From NCBI GenBank assembly GCA_009809945.1, contig WTPW01000955.1, positions 100,842 through 164,841 on the forward strand: DNA of 64,000 nt, written 5' to 3'. The notes under the pieces are model-generated. The model saw only the letters and a list, made by a program, of their open reading frames with translations. It searched no databases and was not told the origin of the DNA. The stretch is from Gigaspora margarita. Lineage: Eukaryota; Glomeromycota; Glomeromycetes; Diversisporales; Gigasporaceae. Numbering within the stretch: the first letter of the stretch is position 1; each line of letters starts with the position of its first letter. Shown in pieces: positions 1-11,289 of the stretch. A program made the position numbers and the translations under genes.

Positions 1-548
1 TTTTCCGACTAATTAAAAATTTGCCTCCGATCCATTGATTGAGGTGCTTGAGAACACCCTAAGTCGACTAAAACTATATCGATTTGAAACACTATATTTG
101 TGTTTATTTGATTTATTTTCATACTTTTAAAGCCAATATTTTCTTATACGCATATTTTTATATTAGAACTTTGACGAAATGTTATCATTTTGATCTGAAA
201 ATTATAAACATTATAAAAGTAAAAGAATACAAATATTTTTTGAATTCAAAACGATAATATTAAAATGCAAAGGTTATGAAAAAAATAGCAAGAACATTGA
301 TTTGAGTAGTTAAAAAATGATTTTTTCATTCTATTAAAACTTGTAATTGTTATTATTATAGGATTTTATAATTGGCGCAAATAACTTGGCGTCACAAACC
401 TGGCACACATAAGAATTGCTTGTCCAATGGGTAGTTAGGGAGAAATTAGTAAACCCAGATACTAAAGCAATATTTGGCTAACATATGAATTTACCAAAAC
501 AGGTTAGGGATACTTAACTTACGTCAGATCTTTTTGATTTTATTATTC
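1..548. other. AT-rich flank, no gene seen
   Basis: No coding region, RNA gene or convincing repeat boundary was recognised in this stretch. It is ordinary AT-rich intergenic sequence leading into the left inverted repeat that flanks the nitrite reductase gene. Confidence 0.5.
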
Positions 549-853
549 CGATCAGCTTAGTAATCAAAAAAAAATATATATACAGACTACAGTCTGTTAT
601 ATAAAGACATTCAGTTCGACTAGCGAAAAAATTTTGAGCGGTGAGCAGCGCATCTCTTCTCATCTCGCTAGTCTGTTCGCGCGGTAAGCATAGAGCTCTG
701 CGCTACAACTACAATGAGTACCTTTTACAATCGTTTTTTGCTCGTGTAACGAGACTTATCAAAAATTTATTAATCGATTTACACATATCGTAATTAAAAA
801 GGAAATTACTCTTGCACAAATTGCAAACGATTTCTTCTAAGCGCTAAACTAAA
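549..853 (+). repeat. Left copy of a ~300-bp inverted repeat flanking the nitrite reductase gene
   Basis: This stretch matches, in reverse orientation, 5735-6055 on the other side of the gene. Shared blocks in the same order are a TATATAAAGAC box (about 600), GCGAAAAAATTTTGAGCGGT, AGCGCATCTCT, ACAATCGTTTTTTGCTCGTG, a GGAAAT..TTGCACAA..CAAACGATT block (about 800-830) and AGCGCTAA. The TATA-like box lies on the outer side and points towards the gene. The copy could be the TIR of a large element, a duplicated promoter or a small-RNA unit; the sequence does not decide. Similarity is patchy, so the pair is not recent. Confidence 0.6.
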
Positions 854-1025
854 TAAACTGCGAATTGTCGGAAATTGTTATCTCATTATCTTTCAAAAAT
901 CAACAAATTTGATATACTAAATTTGGAAGTCATACAATTGGCTAAAAACCTGAGACTATTCTTGCCTGTTACACTAAACACTCAACTTTTCTTGTTTTAT
1001 AAAATTTTTTTTGTCATAAAAATTA

Positions 1026-1087
1026 CTATCTTTATACTTATCTTTTATCTTATCAGAGGGCAGGCCCTTTAAGATAACGCCAGATAA
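1026..1087. promoter_or_regulatory. Cluster of GATA-factor (HGATAR) sites upstream of nitrite reductase
   Basis: Six HGATAR-type hexamers fall within 62 bp: CTATCT at 1026, TTATCT at 1038 and 1045, TTATCA at 1050, and AGATAA at 1072 and 1082. Two more TTATCT sites lie at 878 and 886. The cluster ends about 270 bp before the ATG at 1358. In ascomycetes, AreA/NIT2 GATA activators bind such sites in nitrate and nitrite reductase promoters, so nitrogen-catabolite control is a natural inference. The AT-rich background raises chance matches, but the density is striking. Confidence 0.5.
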
Positions 1088-1357
1088 TCAATTGATACAA
1101 TTATTCAGCGGTGATTGAAATCCTTAATAGTCAACTAAAGATACTTGCGGTTAGATTATGCATAATTCATTCATGACGTAATTTTCAACTGAAAATTATA
1201 AATGTTTTTTTTTAAATTGAAAATTTTAATCTTTCTTTCCAATTTTTACGTTTACAAAAACATAAAAACGAAAGTAATAACTCCTTTTACTCAAAATCTT
1301 ATAATATCTTCTATACATTTTTTAAATTCTTTTTCTTTGATTTTAAAGTTGTAAATC

Positions 1358-4300
1358 ATGCCACCAAACGATGTGACAATTTTACCTGTCCAACATTCTA
1401 AATCAACTGTCGTGGTTGTTGGACTTGGTATGGTTGGTTTATATTTTATAGAAAAATTATTACAATTTGATGTAAGAAAACAATATAATATTGAAACTTT
1501 TTGTGAAGAATCAAGAGGTAACACATATCTAATATACTTTAAAAATAGTAACGTATCCGGTCTTTAATATTAAAATATTTTAAATTTTTATTATTTTATA
1601 GTTGCCTATAATAGAGTCGGCCTGACACAATACTTTACTCATCGTTCTGAAGAAAGATTAATCATGCAGCCACCTTCGTGGTACTATGAAAATGATGTCA
1701 CAGTTCATATGAATGACAAGGTCACTTTCATTGATAGATCAAGAAAATGCGTTCATTCTTCAAAAGGTCTTATCGTTCCTTATGATTATTGTATTATTGC
1801 AACTGGTTCTTATGCTTGGTTACCTCCACTTCCAAATGTGGATAAACCTGGTGTATTTTTGTACCGTACCATCGACGATTTAAATGATATGATATCTTAT
1901 AGCAAAACCGCTAAACGTGCCGCTGTAATTGGTGGTGGTTTACTTGGTCTTGAAGCTGCTAAAGCTTTATATGATTTGGGTTTGGAAGTAACTATTTGTG
2001 AACGAAATCCTTTACTTATGTCTCGACAATTAGATAAAAAAGGTGGAAAAATATTATTACGTGAAATCGAAAAATTGGGAATTAAAGCTTCTTTAAGTTT
2101 ACCTCCAAAAGAAATCATTCTTGATGATAATGGAAAAACAAAAGGAATTTTATTTGAAAAGGATCATTTCTCTGAATTTGAAATGGTGGTTGTTGCTGCG
2201 GGTATTAGGCCACGTGATGAGATTGCTAAAGCCTCTGACATTTCTACTCACCCTAAAGGTGGTATTTTTGTTGATGACCATTTACAAACAAATGATCCTG
2301 ATATTTTTGCTATCGGTGAAGTAGCTTTACATGCTGGTATGGTTTATGGTCTGGTTGCTCCTGGTTATGATATGGCTGAAGTCGTTGCTAATAATTTGAC
2401 CTCTAATGGTCTAAAGAGAAAATTTATAGGCAGTGATCTCTCATGTAAACTTAAACTTCTTGGCGTTCATGTTGCCAGTTTTGGTGATTATTTTGCTGGT
2501 AATGACGTGGCAATGTCTTTAGTTTATAAGGATCCTTTTGGTTCAATCTATAAAAAGTATTTGTTTTCAAAAGATGGTAAACATCTTTTGGGTGGAATAA
2601 TGGTCGGTGATACTAATGATTATGCAAAACTTCATGCCTTATACAAATCAAAAAAACCGTTAACAATGGCTCCAGGTGAACTTATCCTTGGTGTTAAATC
2701 TGGTCAAGCTCCGGGAGCAGATGATTTACCTGATGAAGCTCAGATTTGGTAAGAATTTATACTTATTAATTAATTTATCTTTTGATTTTTAATAAGATAT
2801 AAACATATTTAAATTATTTTATTTTATTAGTTCTTGTAATAATGTATCTAAAGGTCAAGTTCGAGCTGCTGTTCGAACTAAAAATTGTCGATCTATTGGT
2901 GAAGTCAAATCATGCACAAAAGCTGGTACAGGTTGTGGTGGTTGTATGCCTATAGTGACCGAAATTTTTCAAGCAGAAATGAAATCTTTAGGTCATAAAG
3001 TTACTCAAAATATGTGTCCTCATTTTGAATATACTCGTGTTGAAGTATTTCAACTTGTTAAAATTAAAAAATTGAAAACTTAAGGAAATTATTGAGACTA
3101 TCGGTAAAAAAGGTTCTCATGGTTGTGAAATTTGTAGACCTGCAATAGGCTCTATTTTAGCCAGTTTGTGGAATGATCCAATTTTGGATCATTCCAGTCT
3201 CCAAGATACCAATGATCGTTTTCTTGCAAATATGCAACGTGATGGTTCTTATTCTGTCGTTCCACGTGTACCAGCTGGTGAAATTACTCCCCAAAAACTC
3301 GTTGTGTTAGGTCAAATTGCGGATAAATATGGCTTATATACAAAGATTACTGGTGGTCAACGTATTGATCTTTTTGGAGCAGCGAAACAAGATTTACCTG
3401 AAATTTGGGAAGAACTTGTAAACGCTGGTTTTGAGTCAGGTCACGCGTATGGAAAAGCTTTGAGAACTGTCAAATCTTGTGTAGGTTCCACTTGGTGTCG
3501 ATATGGAATTGGTGATTCCGTTGGTTTTGCAATTCGAATTGAAGAACGTTACAAAGGAATTAGATCTCCGCATGAATTAAAAGGTGGTGTATCGGGTTGT
3601 ATTAGAGAATGCGCAGAGGCACAAGGAAAAGATTTCGGTCTCATTGCTACTGACAAAGGTTATAACATTTATGTTTGTGGAAATGGTGGTTCAAAACCAA
3701 AGCATGCTGTTTTGTTAGCAAAAGATGTTCCAGAAGAATTATGTATTAAATATTTAGATCGTTTCCTAATGTACTATATCCATACTGCTGATAAATTAAC
3801 GCGTACAGCTAGATGGCTTGAAAAAATGGATGGTGGTATTGATTACCTTCGCAAAGTTATTATTGACGACCATTTAGGAATATGTAAAGATTTAGAAGAT
3901 ATGTCGCGTCTTATTAACACGTATCAATGAATGGGCAGGAGTAGTCAAAGATCCTGTTAAACGAGCTCAATTCAAACAATTTGTTAATACACAAGATACT
4001 CAAGTTGCTATTGAAAAAATTACTGAACGTGGACAAAGACGTCCTGCAGATTGGCCAAAAGAATTCTCTGATATTTCAGAAATACCTATTGAACAATCTA
4101 GTCAAAAATCTTGGATTAAAATTGCCCCAATAGATTCTTTCCCTGACGAGTCTGGTCAAGTTATTAAATATTCTGATACACAAATCGCCATATTCAATAC
4201 TGATGAACGAAAACATTGGTATGCAACTCAAAATATATGCCCGCACAAGCGAGCTTTTGTACTGTCCCAAGGGTTGATTGGTGATGATGAAAATGGAACT

Positions 4301-4594
4301 CTTCATGTTAGTTGTCCTATGCATAAGAAAAATTTTGCCTTAGAAAGTGGTGAATGTTTAACTGGAGACGTAGGATTGAAACTAATGACATTTGATGTGA
4401 AGCTTGAAGATAACTACGTTTGGCTTTATCTTCCACCACCTCAGGAACTTGACAGATTACTTGGAACTAACAAATGGATGGTTACAAAAAATCATGCAGC
4501 AAGAAAGAAATCAAAAGAGACTGGTGTACAAATAGTAGGAAGTGCATTGGGGTGTAGTGGCGCTGGTTGTGGTGGTAAGGAACTAGATTGGTAA
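1358..4594 (+). CDS. niiA: NAD(P)H nitrite reductase (NirB-type with C-terminal Rieske domain), three exons, two frame disruptions
   Basis: Assimilatory nitrite reductase, reducing nitrite to ammonium with NAD(P)H, FAD, Fe-S and siroheme in the cytosol. Exons are 1358-1517, 1602-2748 and 2831-4594, with GT-AG introns of 84 and 82 bp; joining exons 1 and 2 restores the family motif VAYNRVGLT. Domains in order: FAD fold (VVVVGLGMVG, residues ~18-27); IATGS (~119); NAD-binding VIGGGLLGLEA (~162); BFD-type 2Fe-2S (CxC at ~436, CGGC at ~471); siroheme/4Fe-4S pocket C-x5-C near 3478 and C-x3-C near 3598; NirD-like Rieske pairs CPH (~4240) and CPMH (~4315). About 1,020 codons against roughly 1,100 in other fungi. 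The frame breaks at 3081 (after LKT) and 3928 (after TYQ); each is best explained by two missing bases, so this is either a young pseudogene or an assembly artefact. All cofactor cysteines are kept. Confidence 0.93.
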
Positions 4595-5418
4595 ATAATA
4601 TATATATAAATTTAGAGAAAATTATGCATTTTTTGGTTTAATTTCATTATATAGAGGTATCTTTTATTTGCATGAAAATTTTATCTAATGCATTATTTGT
4701 AAGAAAGCATTCAATATTATTTAATTATTACCAAAAATAGAACAAACTAAAATTCGCTTATAATTAGGTTCTTTTAATTAAAACGGGTTTATATATCTGT
4801 TAATAATAAAAAAAAAAATAAAAAAAATAAAAAAACAATGCATTAACTTATGTAATTTTCGTCATATAACGATAATTATCGTTATTAAATTTTTCTTGGA
4901 ATATAATGGTTCAATTCTTTTTTCGTATTATATATTATGGTTTGTTTATAGTGTTCAAATTTCATGCGCATGGGAATTTTCGGAATTTCTTATGAGCTTT
5001 TGGAATAATTCGACTCCATAAAAATTTTGCTCACATTATAGTAGCTTGTTAGCATTAGAATATAAAAGGTTATATAAATAAATTTATAAATTGATAAAAA
5101 ATCATGAGCATGATTCTATAATTTCATTTCATGCGTTTATACAGTCATTCGTTTATTGCAGACAGATAATCCAAAGCCACTCGAAGAAGTATAAAGGATC
5201 TAAAATGTATAAAGCCTATGTAATAGTTAAAATTAACATGCACATGATTAGCGTGACAGAATGGAAATTATGGGAGGGTGGGACAGGGTCGCAAATGTAA
5301 TGTTTGACAATTCAGTTAGGCGTTGAACACGTATGTAGTTGCTTTGCTATTATACTTATATGTGCCTCGGTGGATCTTGCTTGAGATTAGTGATTTCCTT
5401 ATAATTTCCTCATAATTA
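4595..5418. other. AT-rich 3' flank of nitrite reductase, no gene seen
   Basis: Homopolymer-rich intergenic DNA with an A-rich tract near 4808-4840. No credible open reading frame, RNA gene or element boundary was found. It would contain the transcript end of the upstream gene, but no defined terminator can be named. Confidence 0.5.
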
Positions 5419-5556
5419 ACCTCATAATTACCGGATCCGGAAGTTGATGGAAAGTCATGTCTGAGTTTCCGTGTATTTTCCCATGAAGTGATCTTTGCAC
5501 TGCGCAGCACCTCATAGTTACCGGATCCGGAAGTTGATAGAAAGTCATGCTTGAAT
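5419..5556. repeat. Two tandem 90-bp units carrying CCGGATCCGG
   Basis: The block CCTCAT(A)ATTACCGGATCCGG followed by AAGTTGAT.GAAAGTCATG occurs twice, with the perfect 10-bp palindrome CCGGATCCGG at 5431 and 5521, exactly 90 bp apart. Each copy keeps about 45 bp of near identity, while the sequence between them is unrelated. Local GC is higher than the surroundings. Function is unknown. Confidence 0.7.
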
Positions 5557-5734
5557 ATTGATACATTTTTTCTCATGACGCTAATTTGCTGCGCTGCTCG
5601 GAGTTACGTTTGACCGACGCACGATCTATATTTAGCCGTGTTCACGTGCCTGGTAAGCATCGCATCCCTGCTAAGCCATCTTTTCGATCTGTAGACTTCA
5701 TGTCAACTTGTTGAATGATGATAGTTAGTTATTA

Positions 5735-6055
5735 GTTAGCGCTAAATCGCAATCGTTTGAGCTTTGTGCAATAGATATTTCCTTTTAAAAAAGCAATAAT
5801 ACGACATCAACATAGATCAATTGCTTAATTTAGAAAAGGCAAATTGCCTTATGAGTAATTTTTTAGTTACACGAATAAAAACGATTGTAAAAATATTCGC
5901 TAATCTCTGAGCGCTTAGCGCTATTTAGACTTGCGTGAATGAGTAGAGATGCGCTACTAACCGCTCAAAAAATTTTTCGCTTTTCGAATAAGAGGTCTTT
6001 ATATAAGCAAAAAAAATTTGTTTATCAGATAACACAAACTGATCATTTTTTATTT
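5735..6055 (-). repeat. Right copy of the inverted repeat flanking the nitrite reductase gene
   Basis: Reverse-complement partner of 549-853. Read on the minus strand it starts with TATATAAAGAC near 6005, then GCGAAAAATTTTTTGAGCGG, AGCGCATCTCT, ACAATCGTTTTTATTCGTG, a GGAAAT..TTGCACAA..CAAACGATT block and TAGCGCTAA. The pair encloses about 4.9 kb holding the whole nitrite reductase gene. No matching target-site duplication could be read outside the two copies. Confidence 0.6.
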
Positions 6056-6175
6056 TTAACATATTATAACCAAATAAGATTATTTATCTGTTGAAGCTAA
6101 ACACATATGTAACAATAACTCCATGCATCAACCGATTATCGAATTTCATATCAAAGCTAACCAAAAAATCAATTA

Positions 6176-7257
6176 ATATGCTAAGACATAAATAGATAAT
6201 TTTTCTTAAATTCGTAATGTACTCGCTAACTCCGATCAAATTAATAAAACTCTTTTTATTTATTTTACTTACTGTTAATTATTGAAACCAATTAATTTGT
6301 TTCTTATAGATTGAGTATATGATAGTTTTCAACTGAATTTAGTAAATTCATGAACATCGCCAAATGCAAATTTGTTCTTACATTACAATAAATCGTAATT
6401 ACTTTAATAAATTTATATGCTCGTAATAAATATACCACTTTCGAGCTCAGCTTTGCCTAAGATAATATTTTGATCCATTTTATTCATCAATGCAATTAAT
6501 AAGAAACAAAAAAAAAACCAATTAAATTGTATATGCTTTCATCATATACTTATGACTATACTATCATTAAAGATTATTAATAAATTTTTTTTTAATTAAT
6601 TAAGTTTCTTTAAGTTGAAACTAACTAAACATAAATATACAATAATACACCCTACATAAAAAAAATTACACGCATTAATATAAAAAATTAATATGCTATT
6701 ATATAAATAGCAAATTTTCTTAAATTCATAGTATACTCGCTAAACACCGATCAAATTAATAGAATGCTTTTTTTTTATTTGATGTTATTAAATCTATCAT
6801 AATCAATTATTTTCTTCTTACGGATTAGCATATAATAGTTTTTCTTAAATTTAGTAACTTTACGAACATTGCCAGAAAATGTCAGAAAAACAATTTCCTA
6901 AAAAAAGAATAAAACTGTCATTGTTGTTTATTTGAAACCAATTAATTTTTTTCTTATAGATTAGAATATGATAGCTTTTAACTGAATTTAGTAAATTTGT
7001 AAGCATCGCCAAATGCAACTTTGTTTTTTACATTACAACAATAAATTATAATTATCTTAATAATTTATATGCTCGTAATAGATATACTACTTTCGAGCTC
7101 AGATTTGCCTTAGATAATATCAAAAAAAATTTTTGATCCGATATAAAAAAATAGAAACTATAACAATCAAAAAAATTACAATTACATGCTATTCTCATTC
7201 TATTCATCGATGCAATTAATGAGAAACAAAAAAAAACCCCCAATTAAATTGTATTGG
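6176..7257. repeat. Three diverged direct copies of an AT-rich unit
   Basis: A unit beginning AATATGCTA and containing CTCGCTAA..CCGATCAAATTAATA starts near 6176 and again near 6690. A second block starting TTGAAACCAATTAATT and running through CATCGCCAAATGCAA, ATATGCTCGTAATA and TTCGAGCTCAG is found at about 6283-6530 and again at about 6928-7257, with a shorter, more degraded version between. No protein reading frame is conserved between copies, so this is a local duplication, not a gene family. Confidence 0.6.
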
Positions 7258-7943
7258 TAATTTCATTAAGCGTGATACACCGACGTGATACATGTCATTT
7301 AAAATTGCATATCACCTGATTTTTATAAATAACCCCCCTTAAAAATTATTGATAATAATCCTTATGTTTTAACTATTAAATCCAAAAAACAGTAAGTCAA
7401 TATGACTACTCATTATTGAGAATTGGCCATTCAAAGTTATCCAATTGATAATAAAAAAATTGAAAATATTCGATTATCTTAATTCCCCACTATGTGAAGT
7501 CGATCAAAAAACATCATCATACGATGCTACTACGCAAGCATATAGTCTAGCATTATAGGTGAAATTGTAGCCAGCAATCTGCTTCATTGTTTATATAAAA
7601 CGGTGCATTGTAGATATAGAAATGTGATCAACAATTTCCATAATTTTCCATATAAAAATTGATAGCCGTAATTTTGTCAAAGATAATTAATAATAAAATC
7701 AAAAAAAAATTTTTGTTAGAATTAAGTATTTTTGGCCATGTAGGAACAAAAACCATCGCGAAAGCAAGTCGAATTTAAATTTTTTATATAAAGTATTTCA
7801 ATAAACTTGAACAACCCAAAAATGTACAGCAATTATATCACTAAAAAAAAATCGGTCAAAAAGAGGTTATATTGATATGCAAACCTCGCATAAAACTTTA
7901 AATAAAATTTTCCTCGTGGATTTGGCGGTTTTAAAAATTACAA
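7258..7943. other. AT-rich spacer, no gene seen
   Basis: No recognisable gene or element. One short repeated phrase (GTGATACACCGACGTGATACA) sits near 7270; otherwise the stretch is unremarkable. Confidence 0.4.
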
Positions 7944-8386
7944 GATGGTTAAATTTGACCCAGTGGATCGCTCACAATTGATCTTTGAAAGGTATTCGAT
8001 TTTTTGTTTACCTGATCTAAAAACTCATACAGGAGGCTCCCCAAAATTCTGGGTCGGAATACGTCGGAGTGAATCGGAATCATGGTCAGCTGGACGGAAT
8101 TAATCAATTTTGCCACAAAACCATAAAAATTTTTACCAATAAATCATATCCATTCATTAATTAAAAAATGCTTAGCTGATAATTTTGCTATAGAACTTGC
8201 TAACAACTAGGGCTAAACGCCGACCTATATCCGATGCATCCGACCTGGAATTTTGGTGACCTTCCTGTAAAATTCTGATCAAAATGATCTGCAAAGTTCG
8301 AAGATTATATAGAAATATTGCCTAAAGTTTGATGCGTCATTGCAAATGACCCACTGGGCCAAATTTAATTAGCTCACCAACTTAGA
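7944..8386. mobile_element. Degenerate inverted-repeat element hosting a Tc1-like MITE
   Basis: The phrase GGTTAAATTTGACCCAGTGG near 7946 is mirrored by the minus-strand phrase AATTAAATTTGGCCCAGTGG near 8350-8370. These give an outer inverted-repeat element of roughly 440 bp into which the TA-flanked MITE at 8030-8267 is nested. The outer target duplication is not legible. Confidence 0.45.
8030..8267. mobile_element. Tc1/mariner-type MITE, TA target site, CAGG...CCTG ends
   Basis: Flanked by TA (8028-8029 and 8268-8269). The left end begins CAGGAGGCTCCCCAAAATTC; the right end, read on the minus strand, begins CAGGAAGGTCACCAAAATTC. The TIRs span about 38 bp and both continue into GGTCGGA. There is no coding capacity. 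Parts of the same family lie at about 48463-48580 and 59143-59259, so it is a dispersed, diverged family. Confidence 0.75.
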
Positions 8387-8609
8387 ATGACAAAAACTAT
8401 ATGAATAGTTTGATCAAAGTATTAAAAAGGTTTACATAAAACTAAATCTATTTTTTGCCATATTTGAGTTCTATTAATCACATGATTTTTCACTTTTTCT
8501 ATTCATTTTTCTTAAATGAAATAGTATAATTTTGAAAGGATCAATGCAAGCTGCAGTGTTTGCATGTGTATGTATATGCAATAATGAATTGGTTTGTGCT
8601 ATACCTTAA

Positions 8610-9116
8610 GGGTAGAGTACGCTATTTTCAAGTTATATATAAAACAAATGGTAAAATTTTTTTCTTTTTAAAATTAAAAAAAAAATTGTATTAAGTTAAC
8701 TGGTTTAATTGTTTAAAAAAGTTGTAGAATAGGTTTTTCTGATTCTAACGGTAGTAAAATTATTAAAATTGGTTAGATCCTCACTGAAAAACATGTGTTT
8801 AAAGATTGGGTATTACAAATTGGTTACAAAAATCATATGATATAAATCAATCAGGATCATCGATTTTGTGTCACCACAGAGAATTTGGGGTCACCACAGA
8901 GAACTTTATGATATATACATATAGGTTTTTTTAAATGATATATGCATTTAAAGTTTTCCTACTATATAAGGAAGGATTTGATCTATGCGCCACAAATTTT
9001 TGGTTAAAATTGATTGCAATTTAAAAGATTTTTATATGTGGCGTTTTTGTAATACCTATATAAATTTTTTTCGTACATTAATTTTATATGAAAATGATCA
9101 TCATTGGACTCTACCC
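8610..9116. mobile_element. TTAA-flanked MITE, GGGTAGAG ends (copy 1)
   Basis: TTAA stands at both borders (8606-8609, 9117-9120), followed by the short TIR GGGTAGAGT and its mirror ACTCTACCC. The interior is homologous over several hundred bases to the element at 17199-17909 (shared AGAATAGGTTTTTCT, ATCATATGAT and AACTTTA.(A/G)ATATATAC). More decayed relatives appear near 39510-39860 and 42860-42995. TTAA targets are typical of piggyBac-like elements, but the GGG terminus is not the usual CC(Y), so the superfamily is left open. Confidence 0.65.
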
Positions 9117-9222
9117 TTAAATTTTCTCTTTATTTTTTCTAAAAATTTTTTATTTTTACAATTATTCAATTTGCTATGGCCCAAATCAAGTGTACTCCAA
9201 TTGCTCTGACTGATAATGAAAG

Positions 9223-9916
9223 ATGATGATCTTATCTGTTTACTATTATCTTCAAAAAAATATGCCCAAACTAAAGTTAAAGGAAGCCACCAATCTTCAT
9301 AAGGAAGTTTTCTTGGCAATAGGAGTTGGTGAAGCAATTGTTGCCTGTGTAGTTGCTAATTTAATAAGACAGAAAAGTTGTATCATCAAAACAAGGTCAA
9401 CAGGCTCCCAAAAAGTTTCAAGCAGAATATGTAGATAAAATTCATAACCTAGTTATTTCTGCAAATTGAAGTAGTTTTCTTTTTTTTTAAATACCTTGCC
9501 CAAGAATTATTTAAATCGGGATTTAAAAGGGTTTCAAAATCACAACTCTCACATTATTTAAAAAAGCTTGGTTATTATTATAGCAAGAGAGAAAAACAAA
9601 ATATTCTTTATGAAGCCCTTAGAATATTGCATATTAAGCATGATATCTTCATTGGTGATTTGAAAATATTCAAGAACAAAATGATGTCCCTACTCTTCCA
9701 GAAGTTTTTCTTGATGAATTGTATTACCATATGCATCATAATTGTAAATTGATCTGGGTTCCAAAAGATGGTGTAGTTTATGAAAATGAAAAAGGTAGGA
9801 GATTGGTTATTTTTGGGGCTATTATTGTTTTTCATAACGGAAATACTAACCAAGTAAAGAGAGAGTTTATTTGTAAATTTCTTCTTATTTGGAACTCTTT
9901 ATTGCAAAGCTACTAA
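9223..9916 (+). pseudogene. Decayed IS630/Tc1-type DDE transposase
   Basis: Three reading frames together show transposase features. An N-terminal helix-turn-helix region (PKLKLKEATNLHKEVFLAIG) is followed by PKKFQAEYVDKIHNLVISAN in a second frame, then by KRVSKSQLSHYLKKLGYYYS, a typical second HTH. From about 9690, a third frame reads PTLPEVFLDE.YYHMHHN, matching the LDES-x-HHT block that carries a catalytic Asp of the DDE_3 domain, followed by WVPKDG and LVIFGAIIVFHNGN. Frameshifts and stops separate the parts and the C-terminal glutamate/aspartate region is not recognisable. A relic of an autonomous partner for the many TA-flanked MITEs is a plausible reading, but no TIRs could be paired around it. 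Confidence 0.65.
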
Positions 9917-10422
9917 CTAGAAAAAAAGAAAGAAAAAGAATGCAAAAGCACGGGAGACAGTTTAAGATAAAGTAAAAGTAGGGCAATAATTCTTGATCCC
10001 ATGACCAGAATTTGATCAAACTACCACCATCATGACCGTCTTGATGCAGCTTTCAATTGTACCAAAATCATCTTGATTGGACCATTCTAGACCAAGCTAG
10101 TTAAAACTGAATGATTGGTCCTTACAATCAAATGTACTGTGCCCAAATCTTATTGGATAACTAATATTGCGCCACCTATAACACAGAATATCAGAAATTT
10201 TGATTAATCCTAGACATTTGAGTTAATCACAGACATGTCTAATATTTTAGACATTTGGAACATAACAGTTTTGACAGTTATAATTTATATATCAAATATA
10301 GCTGATATTTAAGATATATGTAATATATTTATAATCTTTATTATATTCATTATAGCTATTATATTTAGCATTAGCATATATCAAATATATTGATTATATA
10401 GATTTCTTTATTTATTATTTTA
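9917..10422. other. Spacer, no gene seen
   Basis: No gene or element recognised apart from the 3' flank of the decayed transposase. It ends at the target duplication of the Mutator-like element. Confidence 0.4.
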
Positions 10423-10700
10423 TTTATTTAGGGAGCTACTATTTCCACCATGGCAATTTGCTATTTCCACCATAGTAGATCATGTGATTAGATGATCTTC
10501 CGAATGCTTCTGATTGGCACAAACAATATCACATGATAAGAAATTTGATAAACAAATCTGCGTAAACAATCTTTCTATCAAAACTTTCTCCGCTTTTCTA
10601 AATAAATCATTTTTTGAAATACCGGTAAGCATTTTTGAGAATGCGACACTCTATTAAAAAAATTTTTTAAAACTAATAGACTTGCCGCCATTAATAAATA

Positions 10701-10869
10701 CGGTCAACACTCTCTATATACAACCTTACTAAGTGCAACTTTAATTTCAAGCCCAAATATATAGTTGGCATGTGTTTGCTTTCTATAGATGCAATTTTTT
10801 TTAATTTTCTTTAAATATATGCTGCTAAAAGTCTAACCTCAATGAATTGCACTTAGAAAGAGTTGACTG
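10701..10869. mobile_element. Small Tc1-type MITE inside the MULE
   Basis: The left end CGGTCAACACTCTCT is preceded by TA. The right end, minus strand, reads CAGTCAACTCTTTCTAAGTG. Both arms continue into (C)TAAGTGCAA. The TA on the right is degraded to TG. The CAGT(Y)..ACTC terminus resembles the MITEs at 22163 and 53170. Confidence 0.55.
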
Positions 10870-11289
10870 TGTTTAGTAAAGTAGTATGGCACAGAAATGC
10901 AAATTAGAAAACTGTATAGTATTGTTTTACTAAATATTTCCATTTATTGGATTGTACAAATAAACAGATAAGTCAACTTATTTATAATAAATCTTAAAGA
11001 TGAAATAGTTTCTAACAAAATTGTTTTTTGGGAATTACGGCACGATTAGATGTTCTAGATTCAATATTTAGTCTTTGAAACGAGTTCGTGTTTATTAAAA
11101 ATTTGGTCTGGGTTTGAATCATTCTAGTTTTTTAAAGCGGATCAGAATTTATAGATTATAGACAAAAGTATAGAGAAATGCATAGCATGTTCGAATTTGT
11201 TAGTAGCAATTGTTATTCTGTATGTATTTATTGGTCTTTAAGTGCATTTAATAAATTTAAAAAATTCCCCCACAGATTTACTATAGTAT

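Noticed and set aside
875-1072. 65-aa plus-strand protein upstream of nitrite reductase
   Set aside because: Hydrophobic translation of AT-rich promoter DNA overlapping the GATA-site cluster; no supporting features.
1-7300. A nitrate assimilation gene cluster (nitrate reductase or transporter next to nitrite reductase)
   Set aside because: No second gene of the pathway was found on either side of the nitrite reductase within the window.
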